Source of the DNA: a virus
Virus record (IMG/VR): IMGVR_UViG_3300028536_000026
Coordinates: 1-37,328 of that record
DNA length: 37,328 nt
Reading direction: 5' to 3' (one strand)
Shown here: positions 16,379 through 24,050 of the stretch, one piece after another
How the letters are laid out: each line of letters opens with the position of its first letter
How positions within the stretch are numbered: the first letter of the stretch is position 1
Made by a program: the position numbers and the translations under genes
Notes under the pieces: model-generated
Seen by the model: only the letters and a program-made list of their open reading frames with translations
The model's database searches: none
Told to the model about the DNA's origin: nothing

Positions 16379-17395
16379 ATGGCTCAGTTCGCTTACGATG
16401 GAGCATCACCGTTCAATCTAAATGATGCAAAGGTTCACGGCGCGATAGCCATTACAGGCTATATCGTAGGTAAGCCTGGTGGATTTGACCCAATTAATAA
16501 GGCCCGCGTAGATAAGGCCCGACAGTTAGGAATGGGGTTCTTGCCTAATAGGGAGCGGAAGGCAAGCTTCTTCCTTGACTCCACTATGGCTGAGGCTAAG
16601 GCGGCAGGTGTAGAATCAATAGCTGCGTGTCGTGCACTTGGTGTACCAGACGATGGAACAGTTCAGTGTGCATTTAGCTTTGATACGTTTACATCTGCCG
16701 ATAGGTTCCATGAGATGGGTGCCAAGATTAATCAAGTGAAGGCAGGGTTAGCAGGCCACTACATTTGCCAGATCTATGGTCAATCAAACCTAATTGAGTA
16801 TCTGTGTGCAAATGGATATCTAACTGGTCAGCACTGGTTGATGGGTTCTACATTCAATATGCCATACAACATCAAATCGCCGCATGTATGCATGGTTCAA
16901 TCACATGACATCGACGGTAAGTGGTTAAACACACCAGTAGCTGGTACCGATATCAATACGATTACTGATCCACATGGATTGCGCGCTTGGTGGCCTGATG
17001 GTTCGCCCTACGCGTCAACTAAGGAGGACATTACATTGGACGCCTCAACTAAGACTTACTTGGACAAACACTTTGCCGCTGTCGACGATCACATCAAGCA
17101 GTATGTCCCACGGGCTGTGCTGATGGTATTGACCGGACAGACTAATGCACTTTATCCAGCTGACTCAATGGATGGTACAGGTGCAGAGAAGGGTACGTTG
17201 AACGACTTCTCTGGATTCACAACTAATCCGTTCGGTAAGGTACTTGCCGCACAGACTGCGACTATCAATGCGTTAGCTGAGAAGACCGGACTTACAGGTG
17301 ACCAGATCAAGGCTATTATTACAGAGGCGTTGAACGCTTCAGTCGTAGACGTCAATGTGACAGTCCATGGAGATACAGGAGTGAATCCAGTATGA
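16379..17395 (+). CDS. Endolysin, glycoside-hydrolase-like TIM-barrel family
   Basis: This 338-residue protein sits directly before a holin. Residues about 1-225 read like a DUF1906/Rv2525c-type glycoside-hydrolase-like barrel: VHGAIAITGYIVG, MGFLPNRE, ACRALGVPDDGTVQCAFSFDT, YICQIYGQSNLIEYL and HWLMGSTF. The last about 50 residues (TINALAEKTGLTGDQIKAII, then VDVNVTVHGD) are the kind of C-terminus common in actinophage lysins. It probably cuts peptidoglycan at the end of infection. GAGGGAAGGGG lies before the start. The stop overlaps the holin start by 4 bases. Confidence 0.78.
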   Translation: MAQFAYDGASPFNLNDAKVHGAIAITGYIVGKPGGFDPINKARVDKARQLGMGFLPNRERKASFFLDSTMAEAKAAGVESIAACRALGVPDDGTVQCAFSFDTFTSADRFHEMGAKINQVKAGLAGHYICQIYGQSNLIEYLCANGYLTGQHWLMGSTFNMPYNIKSPHVCMVQSHDIDGKWLNTPVAGTDINTITDPHGLRAWWPDGSPYASTKEDITLDASTKTYLDKHFAAVDDHIKQYVPRAVLMVLTGQTNALYPADSMDGTGAEKGTLNDFSGFTTNPFGKVLAAQTATINALAEKTGLTGDQIKAIITEALNASVVDVNVTVHGDTGVNPV

Positions 17396-17583
17396 ATATT
17401 ACTAGCATTCAAAAAGCTTATAAATCCGCCGCTGCAGGTATAGCTGCTGGTGTGGCAGCTTTCGTACCTCTCGCTACTGGAGCTACTACGTGGACTATTG
17501 CTGCAGATATTGGTGCCGCCATTGCTGCCGGTGTGTTTGTCGCAGTTACGACATATCTTGCACCCGCTAATAAGCAAGTATAG
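17392..17583 (+). CDS. Holin
   Basis: This 63-residue protein has two hydrophobic segments (about 14-30 and 34-54) rich in Ala, Gly, Val and Ile, and a charged N-terminus (SIQKAYKS). It starts inside the endolysin stop (ATGA), which fits a lysis pair. Size and layout match two-segment phage holins that permeabilise the inner membrane to release the lysin. There is no sign of a dual start. Confidence 0.78.
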   Translation: MNITSIQKAYKSAAAGIAAGVAAFVPLATGATTWTIAADIGAAIAAGVFVAVTTYLAPANKQV

Positions 17584-17617
17584 TGGTTCTCGCTAACCTC
17601 TATAACGAGGAGCCATA

Positions 17618-17785
17618 ATGTTCAGGGCATTATGTATTCTAGTTGCGGCTCTATTGATCGGGTTCGCTGCCTTCGCTGTCAAGGGCCCCACAGTCAACGA
17701 TCATGTTGTAAATCTATTTTACTTGGGGATAGCTTTTTGGGCTTTATCCTTCTTTAACCCAGATGACATACCGCGCCGTCGTTAG
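17618..17785 (+). CDS. Small two-segment membrane protein, possible second lysis protein
   Basis: This 55-residue protein begins at ATG 17618 with a good ribosome site (GAGGAG, 6-7 bases before). It has an N-terminal hydrophobic segment (about 2-20, LCILVAALLIGFAAFA), a short loop, a second segment (about 33-46, LFYLGIAFWALSFF) and a basic tail ending RRR. It directly follows the holin gene and is the last rightward gene. It may be a second holin or antiholin, or another membrane protein; only its membrane location is supported. Confidence 0.72.
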   Translation: MFRALCILVAALLIGFAAFAVKGPTVNDHVVNLFYLGIAFWALSFFNPDDIPRRR

Positions 17786-17791
17786 CCTCCT

Positions 17792-17805
17792 GCCCCCTGT
17801 GGGGC
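17792..17805 (+). repeat. CCCTGTGGGG dispersed repeat, copy 2 (hairpin after last late gene)
   Basis: This copy forms a better hairpin than the others: GCCCC (17792-17796), loop CTGT, GGGGC (17801-17805), followed by TTTGCC. It lies 6 bases after the stop of the last rightward gene and may help end late transcription. The repeat core is 17795-17804. Confidence 0.6.
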
Positions 17806-17860
17806 TTTGCCATGTGCTAACCTCGAAGTTCCGTTTTTTCTTATAACCTCAACATATACC

Positions 17861-17926
17861 ACCACGACCCCATTCAATTTTGACACTAGCTCCCCGTGTC
17901 ATCCCTCAATTGAATGGGGTCGTGGT
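17861..17926. terminator. Bidirectional terminator between convergent late and early units
   Basis: A perfect 19-bp inverted repeat has arms at 17861-17879 and 17908-17926 (core ACGACCCCATTC and its complement). A second inner pair, TGACAC / GTGTCA, lies within the 28-base loop. CTTTCTATTTT follows on the plus strand. It sits between the last rightward gene and the first leftward stop, where a two-way terminator is expected. The rest of the gap 17786-17930 holds only a CCCTGTGGGG repeat and A/T-rich sequence. Confidence 0.85.
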
Positions 17927-17930
17927 CTTT

Positions 17931-18224
17931 CTATTTTAACTCGATAGTCCAATTAGTGTTGTAGTGTGAATTGATTTCGTCTTCATATGATGCTACTTCA
18001 AGTTCTGCCATATCTGCAAGTGCAGAATATAGTTCGTCTTCTGTGATTATACCCTTATCTATTAATAATTTTTGTAGAGCACTGAAGTCTACTAGTGCAG
18101 AATTAACTCCGACTCTGAGACTTTTTGGCTCAGTTTCTTTAGTATCCCAATTCATTTTCATAGCTACGCCAGATTGCACGCCATGCATAGCAGCTACGTA
18201 ACGTTCTTTATCTTCTTGTGTCAT
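17931..18224 (-). CDS. Hypothetical protein, actinophage-type
   Basis: This 97-residue acidic helical protein contains AAMHGVQSGVAMKM near the N-terminus and RVGVNSALVDFSALQKLL in the middle. I recall this combination from small proteins of unknown function in many actinophages. It is the last gene of the leftward unit and ends directly at the terminator hairpin. The start overlaps the exoribonuclease stop by 4 bases. No catalytic motif or membrane segment is visible. Confidence 0.75.
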   Translation of the reverse strand: MTQEDKERYVAAMHGVQSGVAMKMNWDTKETEPKSLRVGVNSALVDFSALQKLLIDKGIITEDELYSALADMAELEVASYEDEINSHYNTNWTIELK

Positions 18225-18814
18225 GGTGACCTCTTAACACTCTTATACTGCATTAAAAATTCATCAATCTCACGATTGTGTTTGGCATCTGCTAAAGCAT
18301 TGTGCTGACCTGCTAACTGTTGCGGAACTGTAGGATTACCTAAACGATTGCATTCTTGCTTGAGATCGCTAGTCCAGAATGGAATCTTCGTGCCATGTAT
18401 TGCAACCATAGGACCCCACAGTTGGCACAATGCTACGTGGTCGTATGCTGCATACCAAGCCCATAGTTCTGGCCTGTCAACCTCACTAATGAAATCTCTA
18501 ACCTCATTAGCGATTACTCTCTTAGGCTTCACTCTTGAATCTGCAAAATCAAGTGAGAGAAGGCTAGTTGACGGCTTGGGGTATGAATTGGCTGGAACAG
18601 ATAACCAAGTGTCGAGTGATGTTCTATTTTGCAATGGTAAACTTGGAATTACATTTCGCATTAGCCAATCATGCTGAGTAATTCGTAACCACGTTATTGC
18701 TCCTACATCAACGACTGCGTAATATTCTTCTCCGTCCTCACGAACCATCCCAATCGATATTAATTCAATAGTCTTTCCATCTTCTAAGAATTCTGTATCA
18801 TACCAAATCTTCAT
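18221..18814 (-). CDS. DEDDh 3'-5' exoribonuclease, Rv2179c-like
   Basis: This 197-residue protein has the DnaQ-like fold signature: Asp6 and Glu8 (WYDTEF), Asp125 (AAYDHVALCQLW) and His171/Asp176 (HNALADAKHN). This set and the size fit the Rv2179c-type 3'-5' exoribonucleases found in mycobacteria and phages, which trim single-stranded RNA overhangs. It could take part in RNA turnover after infection or DNA end processing. It overlaps the next gene downstream by 4 bases. Confidence 0.82.
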   Translation of the reverse strand: MKIWYDTEFLEDGKTIELISIGMVREDGEEYYAVVDVGAITWLRITQHDWLMRNVIPSLPLQNRTSLDTWLSVPANSYPKPSTSLLSLDFADSRVKPKRVIANEVRDFISEVDRPELWAWYAAYDHVALCQLWGPMVAIHGTKIPFWTSDLKQECNRLGNPTVPQQLAGQHNALADAKHNREIDEFLMQYKSVKRSP

Positions 18815-18815
18815 A

Positions 18816-19001
18816 TCACATCAACTTAAGTTTAAGGACTAAACCTGGATCATCAGTTCTAGCTCCAATTGCCATTGCACTAACTACATCGAATTTATCT
18901 GTAATGTAATTGAAGGCTGGTAGTTCTTCTGCTACCACTATAGCAGAGTCAGGTAGAGTTACCATCTTCTCGCGAAGCTCACCTACTGTTATTGCTGTCA
19001 T
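18816..19001 (-). CDS. Small hypothetical protein
   Basis: This 61-residue protein starts in a 4-base overlap with the gene upstream and ends 2 bases before the exoribonuclease start. The pattern VGELREKMVTLPDSAIVVAE is a short helix then strand, as in many small phage proteins of unknown function with an LREKL-x-x-LPDD-x-x-V element. No enzyme motif is present. Confidence 0.65.
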   Translation of the reverse strand: MTAITVGELREKMVTLPDSAIVVAEELPAFNYITDKFDVVSAMAIGARTDDPGLVLKLKLM

Positions 19002-19189
19002 TTATTTCTAACTCTTTTCTTTTTAGGGGCATATTGCTTTTTGTGTACAGCAGACACATATGGCTGTATTCCTAACATCTCCAATATATTAGTCCTTTCC
19101 TCTGCTGTCCAATGACTTCTAGTAAAAATATCTTCGCACATTCTTTTTGCAGATTCTATCTGTTCCATAGTTAATGCTTCTTTATCCAT
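18998..19189 (-). CDS. Small basic protein of unknown function
   Basis: This 63-residue protein has a helical acidic first half (MEQIESAKRMCEDIF) and a strongly basic tail (KKQYAPKKKRVRNK) that could bind nucleic acid. It starts right after the stop of the SLOG gene and overlaps the next gene by 4 bases. I do not recognise it. Confidence 0.65.
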   Translation of the reverse strand: MDKEALTMEQIESAKRMCEDIFTRSHWTAEERTNILEMLGIQPYVSAVHKKQYAPKKKRVRNK

Positions 19190-19639
19190 TTAATATTCAA
19201 GAATTCCGCTTAACCCAAACAAGCCCTTAACCATTAAAGTACCATCGGCTCTTACAATAAGTACGGGAATATTTGCTTCCAAACCATATCTTATTGTGGT
19301 CCACGTTCCCGAATGCAAAACTTCAAATGGATCTTTTGGTGTTGCTACTAATATATTGGACTCTATGACAATTCTTCTATCTCTAGCTTTGTATTCCTGT
19401 GCAAGTCTTTCTTGATCAAATTTGCAAAATGCTCTTTTACTGTCATCTATTGGAGGATGCCCAACCGTCCAAATATATTCGTGCTTACTAACAATTTCGT
19501 GAGCTTCTGCATCCGATCCAATGCAATCTCCATGATGAAATTCTTGTGGTCTAAACCAGTTAATTATCTCTGCAACTTTTTTGGACTGACCATTAGTCAT
19601 ACCATATCTTGTTCCAGAGAATCCCATTCGAAGTTCCAT
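19190..19639 (-). CDS. SLOG-fold (DprA/LOG-like Rossmann) nucleotide-binding protein
   Basis: This 149-residue protein has GFSGTRYGMT near the N-terminus, FHHGDCIGSDAEAHEIV, VGHPPID and LVATPKDP, and near the C-terminus WTTIRYGLEANIPVLIV. This is the layout of SLOG-superfamily proteins related to DprA, LOG and YspA, which bind nucleotides or nucleotide-derived ligands or ssDNA. Whether it is an enzyme or a ligand binder cannot be told. Its neighbour upstream is the RuvC-like gene, adjacent without a gap. Confidence 0.75.
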   Translation of the reverse strand: MELRMGFSGTRYGMTNGQSKKVAEIINWFRPQEFHHGDCIGSDAEAHEIVSKHEYIWTVGHPPIDDSKRAFCKFDQERLAQEYKARDRRIVIESNILVATPKDPFEVLHSGTWTTIRYGLEANIPVLIVRADGTLMVKGLFGLSGILEY

Positions 19640-20155
19640 TTATTTAGACCAGCCTTTTTCTAATAGTTCTTGTTTCTGAATATTGTTCTTAATCATGTAC
19701 TGCAAAAGATGACCGAAAGCATCCATTTGATGATTGTAAGTAGAGGCACCGCCTTTGACCCACAAACCCAACCGCTCCAAATTTTCTTTTCTAACAAAGC
19801 TTTTCTTGGTAATTTTGCCCAAGCTCGCAGGTTGCATAAACAATGGAATATTACGTTCTTGAGCAAATCTTTCAATCACGCCAATATACTGTTGAGATAC
19901 CAAAACTAACCCAGCACGTGAACGATTTCTATATTCGAAAGACTCACAAACAATTCTATAATTTTGTACGTGCTGTATACCTAAAAGCATATCAAGTTCA
20001 TCATGGTGTTTTTCTGGCCCCAACTGTGTACCCCACCATTCTTCATCAAAATATTCAAATTCATTTGTAGTAGGATTGGTCATGCGTAATGCAGAATAGG
20101 TTGCTATTCCAGTTGTACCACCAGGATCTGCCGCCAAGATTCTAAAATTGGTCAT
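19640..20155 (-). CDS. RuvC-like Holliday junction resolvase
   Basis: This 171-residue protein has an RNase H-like fold with the expected acidic residues: Asp10 (AADPGGTTGIA), Glu71 (VCESFEYR) and Asp145 (NHQMDAFGHLLQ). Phage RuvC-like proteins resolve branched DNA made during replication and recombination before packaging. It overlaps the MazG-like gene upstream by 4 bases and lies in the replication cluster, which suits this role. Confidence 0.8.
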   Translation of the reverse strand: MTNFRILAADPGGTTGIATYSALRMTNPTTNEFEYFDEEWWGTQLGPEKHHDELDMLLGIQHVQNYRIVCESFEYRNRSRAGLVLVSQQYIGVIERFAQERNIPLFMQPASLGKITKKSFVRKENLERLGLWVKGGASTYNHQMDAFGHLLQYMIKNNIQKQELLEKGWSK

Positions 20156-20481
20156 GCTAATCGATTTCCATGCCTATACGGACGAGTCTTATTATAGGCC
20201 ATTTTGCGTTCGTATTCCAATTCCAAATCTACATTATATCTTTGGCACGTATCGAGTAACCGAATAAGAATATCTGCTAATTCACTTTTGACATCATCTG
20301 GCTTGCCATTAGGATCTGTGTAGGCATCCATACTACGGATTCGATAAGCTTCGTAAGCTTCGGCAACCTCTGTAGTCAGCAATGCAATATCTTCACTGAA
20401 CGGTCTATCTCTTTCGTACCAGCCATGCTCTACGTTATTTGCAAATACTTCTGATAACATCGTCTGTAATGACTTAGGCAT
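20152..20481 (-). CDS. MazG-like nucleotide pyrophosphohydrolase, copy 1
   Basis: This 109-residue helical protein starts at MPKSLQ (20481), one base after the stop of the zinc-ribbon gene, with AAAGG 9 bases before. A longer frame to 20571 would overlap that gene by almost 90 bases and is less likely. TTEVAEAYEAYR and VKSELADILIRLLDTCQ carry the acidic metal-binding pattern (E-x-x-E and E-x-x-D) of all-alpha NTP pyrophosphatases. Such enzymes hydrolyse NTPs or related nucleotides; the substrate here is unknown. Confidence 0.78.
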   Translation of the reverse strand: MPKSLQTMLSEVFANNVEHGWYERDRPFSEDIALLTTEVAEAYEAYRIRSMDAYTDPNGKPDDVKSELADILIRLLDTCQRYNVDLELEYERKMAYNKTRPYRHGNRLA

Positions 20482-20482
20482 A

Positions 20483-20629
20483 TTAATCAACCTTTCTTTC
20501 TTGGACATATCCACACTTCTTACAAATTCGTCTTTGGATTGATCTATTAAATTTCTTATCAGAATAGACATTTAAAAATTCAGTAACCTCTGGATTTCCC
20601 CATCTTTCCCATTTGTGAAATATATGCAT
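20483..20629 (-). CDS. Small zinc-ribbon-like protein
   Basis: This 48-residue protein starts at ATG 20629 (MHIFHKWERWG), in a TAATG overlap with the membrane gene upstream and with AGGAG about 11 bases before. It carries a C-x-x-C pair (RRICKKCGYVQ) near the C-terminus. Small proteins with an FHKW start and one C-x-x-C are common in actinophages and have no known role. The longer frame to 20731 has no support. Confidence 0.72.
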   Translation of the reverse strand: MHIFHKWERWGNPEVTEFLNVYSDKKFNRSIQRRICKKCGYVQERKVD

Positions 20630-20748
20630 TATAATACAACTCCTGCTAACCAGATAAGTCCTAATATCATAGCAGTAAATACCGCTAAGACAAATAGACC
20701 TATGATTGTTACCCCGACAATTGTAGCCCACTTGGGTCCATCATTCAT
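20629..20748 (-). CDS. Single-pass small membrane protein
   Basis: This 39-residue frame begins at ATG 20748 (MNDGPKWATIVG), overlaps the upstream gene's stop by 8 bases and ends in a TAATG overlap with the zinc-ribbon gene. Nearly all of residues 8-39 are hydrophobic (Ile, Val, Leu, Phe, Ala), so it should be a single membrane segment with the N-terminus carrying the few charges. Function unknown. The tight coupling on both sides is the main evidence that it is real. Confidence 0.6.
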   Translation of the reverse strand: MNDGPKWATIVGVTIIGLFVLAVFTAMILGLIWLAGVVL

Positions 20749-20926
20749 TAATTTCCTCGTTAGTCATGATTGTACTTTTACGGACCATTTTTCTATGGAT
20801 ATTACAGGTTAGCCTTGAGGCACAAATATAAAACGTCTGTCCCGGGTGTGCTTCGCTATGTACTGGGCGCATTCTATCTTCATAACGAATTCTACCACAA
20901 CGAGAGCAAGTATGCATTCCCTTCAT
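20741..20926 (-). CDS. Small zinc-binding protein
   Basis: This 61-residue protein starts at ATG 20926, overlapping the DNA polymerase stop (TAATG); ATG 20917 is an alternative. It has CSRCGR near the N-terminus and two further Cys (ICASRLTCNIHRK), which fits a treble-clef or zinc-ribbon site. Role unknown; DNA or RNA binding is possible. It overlaps the next small gene by 8 bases. Confidence 0.65.
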   Translation of the reverse strand: MKGMHTCSRCGRIRYEDRMRPVHSEAHPGQTFYICASRLTCNIHRKMVRKSTIMTNEEINE

Positions 20927-22819
20927 TAATGGAGATCCCCCCAACTAAAACCCGTTTCAACATCCACTGCAAATTTTACATAATTCCCAACAAGCTCTTG
21001 GGCTGAATCTAACATATATTTAGTCATTATCTGTCCTACCTCTTCAGCATCATTTTCATTACACTCTGCAATAACGCTATCATGGACCAGGTTACGGACT
21101 ACGGCTATTTTTTTAGCTCTAAACTCTGGGTTCATTCTAGCAAATGCTCTAAGACATAGATCTGATGACGTACTTGCAGGTACGAAAGCCAAACCAGTGC
21201 GCATTACATCGTCATGATTTTGCCGTGTGATAAGATGGAATCTTCTGTGCCTACCAAATGGTGTAACTAGGTCACCGCCACCGGAAACTATTCTCTTAAT
21301 GTCTTTTTGCCAACGAACTATCTCTGGGATAACACTCATGAATTTATCCATAGTTAGCTTAGCTTCGTTGAGCGTCATTCCAATTTCAATGTCTCCTGCA
21401 ATTCCATGTTCAGTACGACCATACGCTAACCCGTACACAAAAGGTTTGACCCATTTCGATCTAACTTCCTTAAAGAACTCTTTGTCTGTAGTTGCTTTTG
21501 GGTATTGAGGAAACAATACATTTTCAGAAAGAGTATCGAATATATCTTCTATTCCCTCGTTGAAAATTGGAGTGAAGTAAGTATCCCCGGCGAGCCAACA
21601 TAGGACTCGAAGTTCAGCCTGTGAATAGTCGGCTTGAACGAAGATATTTTCAGATTTCGTAGGTACGAAAAGTCTTCTGATGGCAGATTTTCTAGGAACA
21701 TTCTGGAGATTCGGATTCCTACATGATAATCTTCCCTCAGTGGTTCCATGGAGCAAGAAACTTGGATAAACTCTGGTGGTACCAGCAAGGATACGCTTTC
21801 GTATCCCGTCCACATAGGTTCCATATTCTTTAGCTTCCATTCTATATTGTAATAATGTTGCGCAAAATCTTCCAATTGTAGAATCTAATCCCTTAACTTC
21901 AATAATCATCTTACATGTATCAGCATCAGTAGATTGTGTATACATTCCAAAATCTTTGAACACTTGCAAAAGCTGCTTAGGACTACGAGGATTAACGCCA
22001 CCTAGTTTTTTATCATAGTCTCTCTGGCCAACATCTGGTATACCGTCCTCATCCACAGACTTAATCCATGGAAGCATATCGTTAATGGATCTTTCCAAAT
22101 TACCCATATTGAATTCAAGTTTCTCAGCCAGCTCGTCAATGTAATCTGGGTCAATTCCAATTCCATTCAATTCTACGAACATTAACTCGTTAGAGACTTC
22201 ACACAGAAAATCATGAACGTCCAACAACGTCTTACCAGGAACCATCTTACCTTGAAGCAAGAAGTAAGTATCTTTTTCCTGTTGGGCTTCAATCTCCATC
22301 AAATATAGTTCAATTAAATCATATGTATTGGCCACGTCAAAAGCATTGTATTTATACAGAACGTCTCTCGGTATGACTGCATACGATTCTCCAGGCTTTT
22401 TATATTTATTTAATGTATTTTTCCAATTGGGACTTCCCAAATCTTCCATAGACATTTGTTCTAGATCATGAACACCAGGACGCTCGTCCAGCACATAATG
22501 CGCTAACATTGTGTCTGCCCATAATTTTAATGGACCGCAATGTAGATAGAGTCCTGCTAGATCGAAATTTACCGTTTTGGCAAACAATCCTCACTGATCG
22601 TAAAAGATCCCCAAGCTCCTCTAAAACTTCATCCTTCTTTAAAGCATTTTCTCCGATAACTAATACCTTGCCTTTTGCGTATCCTATTCCAACACATAAA
22701 AGATCGAACTCATTTGGATGTCCAAACGATGCATCCTTTTCTATTCCACATTCTATGTCTATAGTTACAAACTTAGGATTGAGAGCTTTGACTTGCCTTA
22801 TGGCATCTACAGCTTTCAT
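20926..22819 (-). CDS. polA: Family-A DNA polymerase, gene split by a +1 frameshift
   Basis: Two frames together encode one polymerase: 22819-22565 (85 codons) and 22563-20926 (545 codons), about 630 residues if base 22564 is skipped. The 3'-5' exonuclease motifs are Exo I FVTIDIECG (Asp21, Glu23), Exo II QNGKF-D (Asn82, Asp86, at the frameshift) and Exo III YNAFD (Asp161). Polymerase motifs follow: A DYSQAELR (Asp397), B RSKWVKPFVYGLAYG (453-467) and C VHDSV (His579, Asp580). It replicates phage DNA. Without the shift, only a 117-residue product with an unrelated tail results. Either programmed +1 frameshifting, a natural mutation or a sequence error explains this. Confidence 0.88.
22562..22570 (-). 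other. Possible +1 frameshift site AAA UUU CGA in the polymerase gene
   Basis: The zero frame reads GGT AAA TTT CGA. Homology continues only if the C at 22564 is skipped, giving AAA TTT GAT (K-F-D of Exo II). The P-site codon UUU can re-pair as UUC in the +1 frame with the same tRNA, and UUU_CG is the type of site used for +1 shifting in influenza PA-X. No Shine-Dalgarno stimulator is close by. Confidence 0.5.
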
Positions 22820-23283
22820 AAAGCTGATTCCTCTCCTTCCATTGGAAAGTTTAGTCTTGCAAAGTTTCCATGTAGGCGCCGTGCATTTTCATCCCAAACT
22901 AGCGCTGCTTCTTCTGGAGTATCGAAAGACCCTAAATATTTTAGTGCCCCATTTTCTCTTATATGTGAACAATAATATATAACTCCTTTCCTAGTAATTT
23001 TAGTATAGACTCCTTTGTATTTAGATCTATAAATACTATTTCCTTGTTTGTGCCATTTACGTCTGTTCTGTGTATTTTGTTGGTCAGTCGCTGGTCGTAA
23101 ATTAGAACGTCTATTGTCTAGTGGATTACAGTTGATATGATCCACCCCTAAGAAACCCATTATTAAACTATGTAGAAATATTACGTTTCCAGATCTATTA
23201 ACGCATGCATATCCATCAGCATTTGCTCTCCAATTATATTTCTTTAATAAATGTTCATCTTCTGGATCAACTAATATATCCAT
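22816..23283 (-). CDS. HNH-AP2 homing endonuclease
   Basis: This 155-residue protein has an HNH nuclease domain (His38, VDHINCNPLDNRRSNLR with His49, Asn57 and Asn61) followed by an AP2-type DNA-binding domain from about residue 86 (YKGVY, YLGSFDTPEEAALVWDENA, LHGNFARLNFP). This pairing is typical of mobile phage endonucleases. It is wedged between the uracil-DNA glycosylase gene (1-base overlap) and the polymerase gene (4-base overlap), so its likely target is one of these genes in a related phage without the insert. Confidence 0.92.
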   Translation of the reverse strand: MDILVDPEDEHLLKKYNWRANADGYACVNRSGNVIFLHSLIMGFLGVDHINCNPLDNRRSNLRPATDQQNTQNRRKWHKQGNSIYRSKYKGVYTKITRKGVIYYCSHIRENGALKYLGSFDTPEEAALVWDENARRLHGNFARLNFPMEGEESAL

Positions 23284-23858
23284 TAATCATCAACTACTAT
23301 ATAATTAGGGGGATTCCATGTTCTTTGAATCCCATTTATCTTTTTGAAATCTCTTTGGATAAATAGAAAGTTATCAGGCGCTCTAAGAGCCGCCGCAGGG
23401 TGGATGGTCGGAATAACTCTAATTCCATTGATAGTGTTACTTTCTTTTGGGGGTCCAATCCGGAGCTTCGTGATACCAGTTTTACCCAAAAGTGATTCGG
23501 CTGCGTAGTTTCCCATGGCAACGGCAGTTTCCACTCCACGCTCTTTGAGTTCATGAAGTAGTCTTGGTCTACACGCACCGATTGCATCTTTGGGAGGATT
23601 TTCTCCGGAAGGATCTCGACATAGGCACGCATTGCTAAGAAAGGTTTCTTCTCTGTCAATTTCATTGTGCTTAAGCAATACGTCCAAAAGCCTACCACTC
23701 TGACCAACGAACGGTTTTCCGATTCTTGATTCATTAATACCCGGGGCCTCTCCGATAACCGCCAATTTTGCATGTTCCGGCCCACAGCTAGGCACGAATT
23801 CGCCTGTCTCGAAGAGGGGGCAACTCTCGCATAATGCTTCAGGATGACGTCTTTTCAT
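23283..23858 (-). CDS. Uracil-DNA glycosylase, family 4 type (Fe-S)
   Basis: This 191-residue protein has motif A GEAPGINE (36-43) with GKPFVGQSGRLLD, motif B HPAAALR (153-159), and cysteines placed for an iron-sulfur cluster (Cys10, Cys13, Cys80, Cys96). Family-4/5 glycosylases remove uracil from DNA, and in phages such as SPO1 the domain is tied to DNA polymerase. Here it stands next to the polymerase gene, separated only by the HNH-AP2 insert, so the pair may originally have been adjacent. Confidence 0.88.
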   Translation of the reverse strand: MKRRHPEALCESCPLFETGEFVPSCGPEHAKLAVIGEAPGINESRIGKPFVGQSGRLLDVLLKHNEIDREETFLSNACLCRDPSGENPPKDAIGACRPRLLHELKERGVETAVAMGNYAAESLLGKTGITKLRIGPPKESNTINGIRVIPTIHPAAALRAPDNFLFIQRDFKKINGIQRTWNPPNYIVVDD

Positions 23859-23861
23859 ATA

Positions 23862-24050
23862 TTATTCTTCTTCATCTAGAAACTTAATAACGTCATCCAC
23901 ATCTGTACCAACAACTACACGAATCTCACCAGCAAAACTGGGGAGACTTGGTGGGTGTATAGCCTCAATGATCTCTGGAATATCTTTGGGATCAGATACT
24001 CGAAAAGATATTGCGATCAAAACTGGAAATATATTACTCTTGTTTTGCAT
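23862..24050 (-). CDS. Small hypothetical protein
   Basis: The most likely start is ATG 24050 (MQNKSNIFPVLIAISF), giving 62 residues and a 17-base overlap with the DUF1653 gene; a longer frame to 24092 lacks support. It is a small alpha/beta protein with an acidic end (DVDDVIKFLDEEE). It lies just before the glycosylase gene. Unrecognised. Confidence 0.6.
   Translation of the reverse strand: MQNKSNIFPVLIAISFRVSDPKDIPEIIEAIHPPSLPSFAGEIRVVVGTDVDDVIKFLDEEE

Noticed and set aside
17786-17930. Attachment site or integrase remnant at the centre of the genome
   Set aside because: In L5-like phages the integrase is near this point, but only a terminator-like inverted repeat and a short repeat are present; no integrase or excise gene was found in the window.
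17961-18000. Plus-strand frames in the right half of the window
   Set aside because: All sit opposite leftward genes with matching overlaps and family features; none has a ribosome site or recognisable motif.
20483-20731. 82-residue version of the small zinc-ribbon protein and 139-residue version of the first MazG-like protein
   Set aside because: Both would overlap neighbours heavily. Shorter starts at 20629 and 20481 give the tight overlaps and ribosome sites seen elsewhere in this unit.
20926-22587. A separate polymerase gene starting at TTG 22587
   Set aside because: The start has no correctly spaced ribosome site and would lack Exo I and half of Exo II, while the upstream frame supplies exactly these parts. 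A frameshifted single gene explains both frames better.
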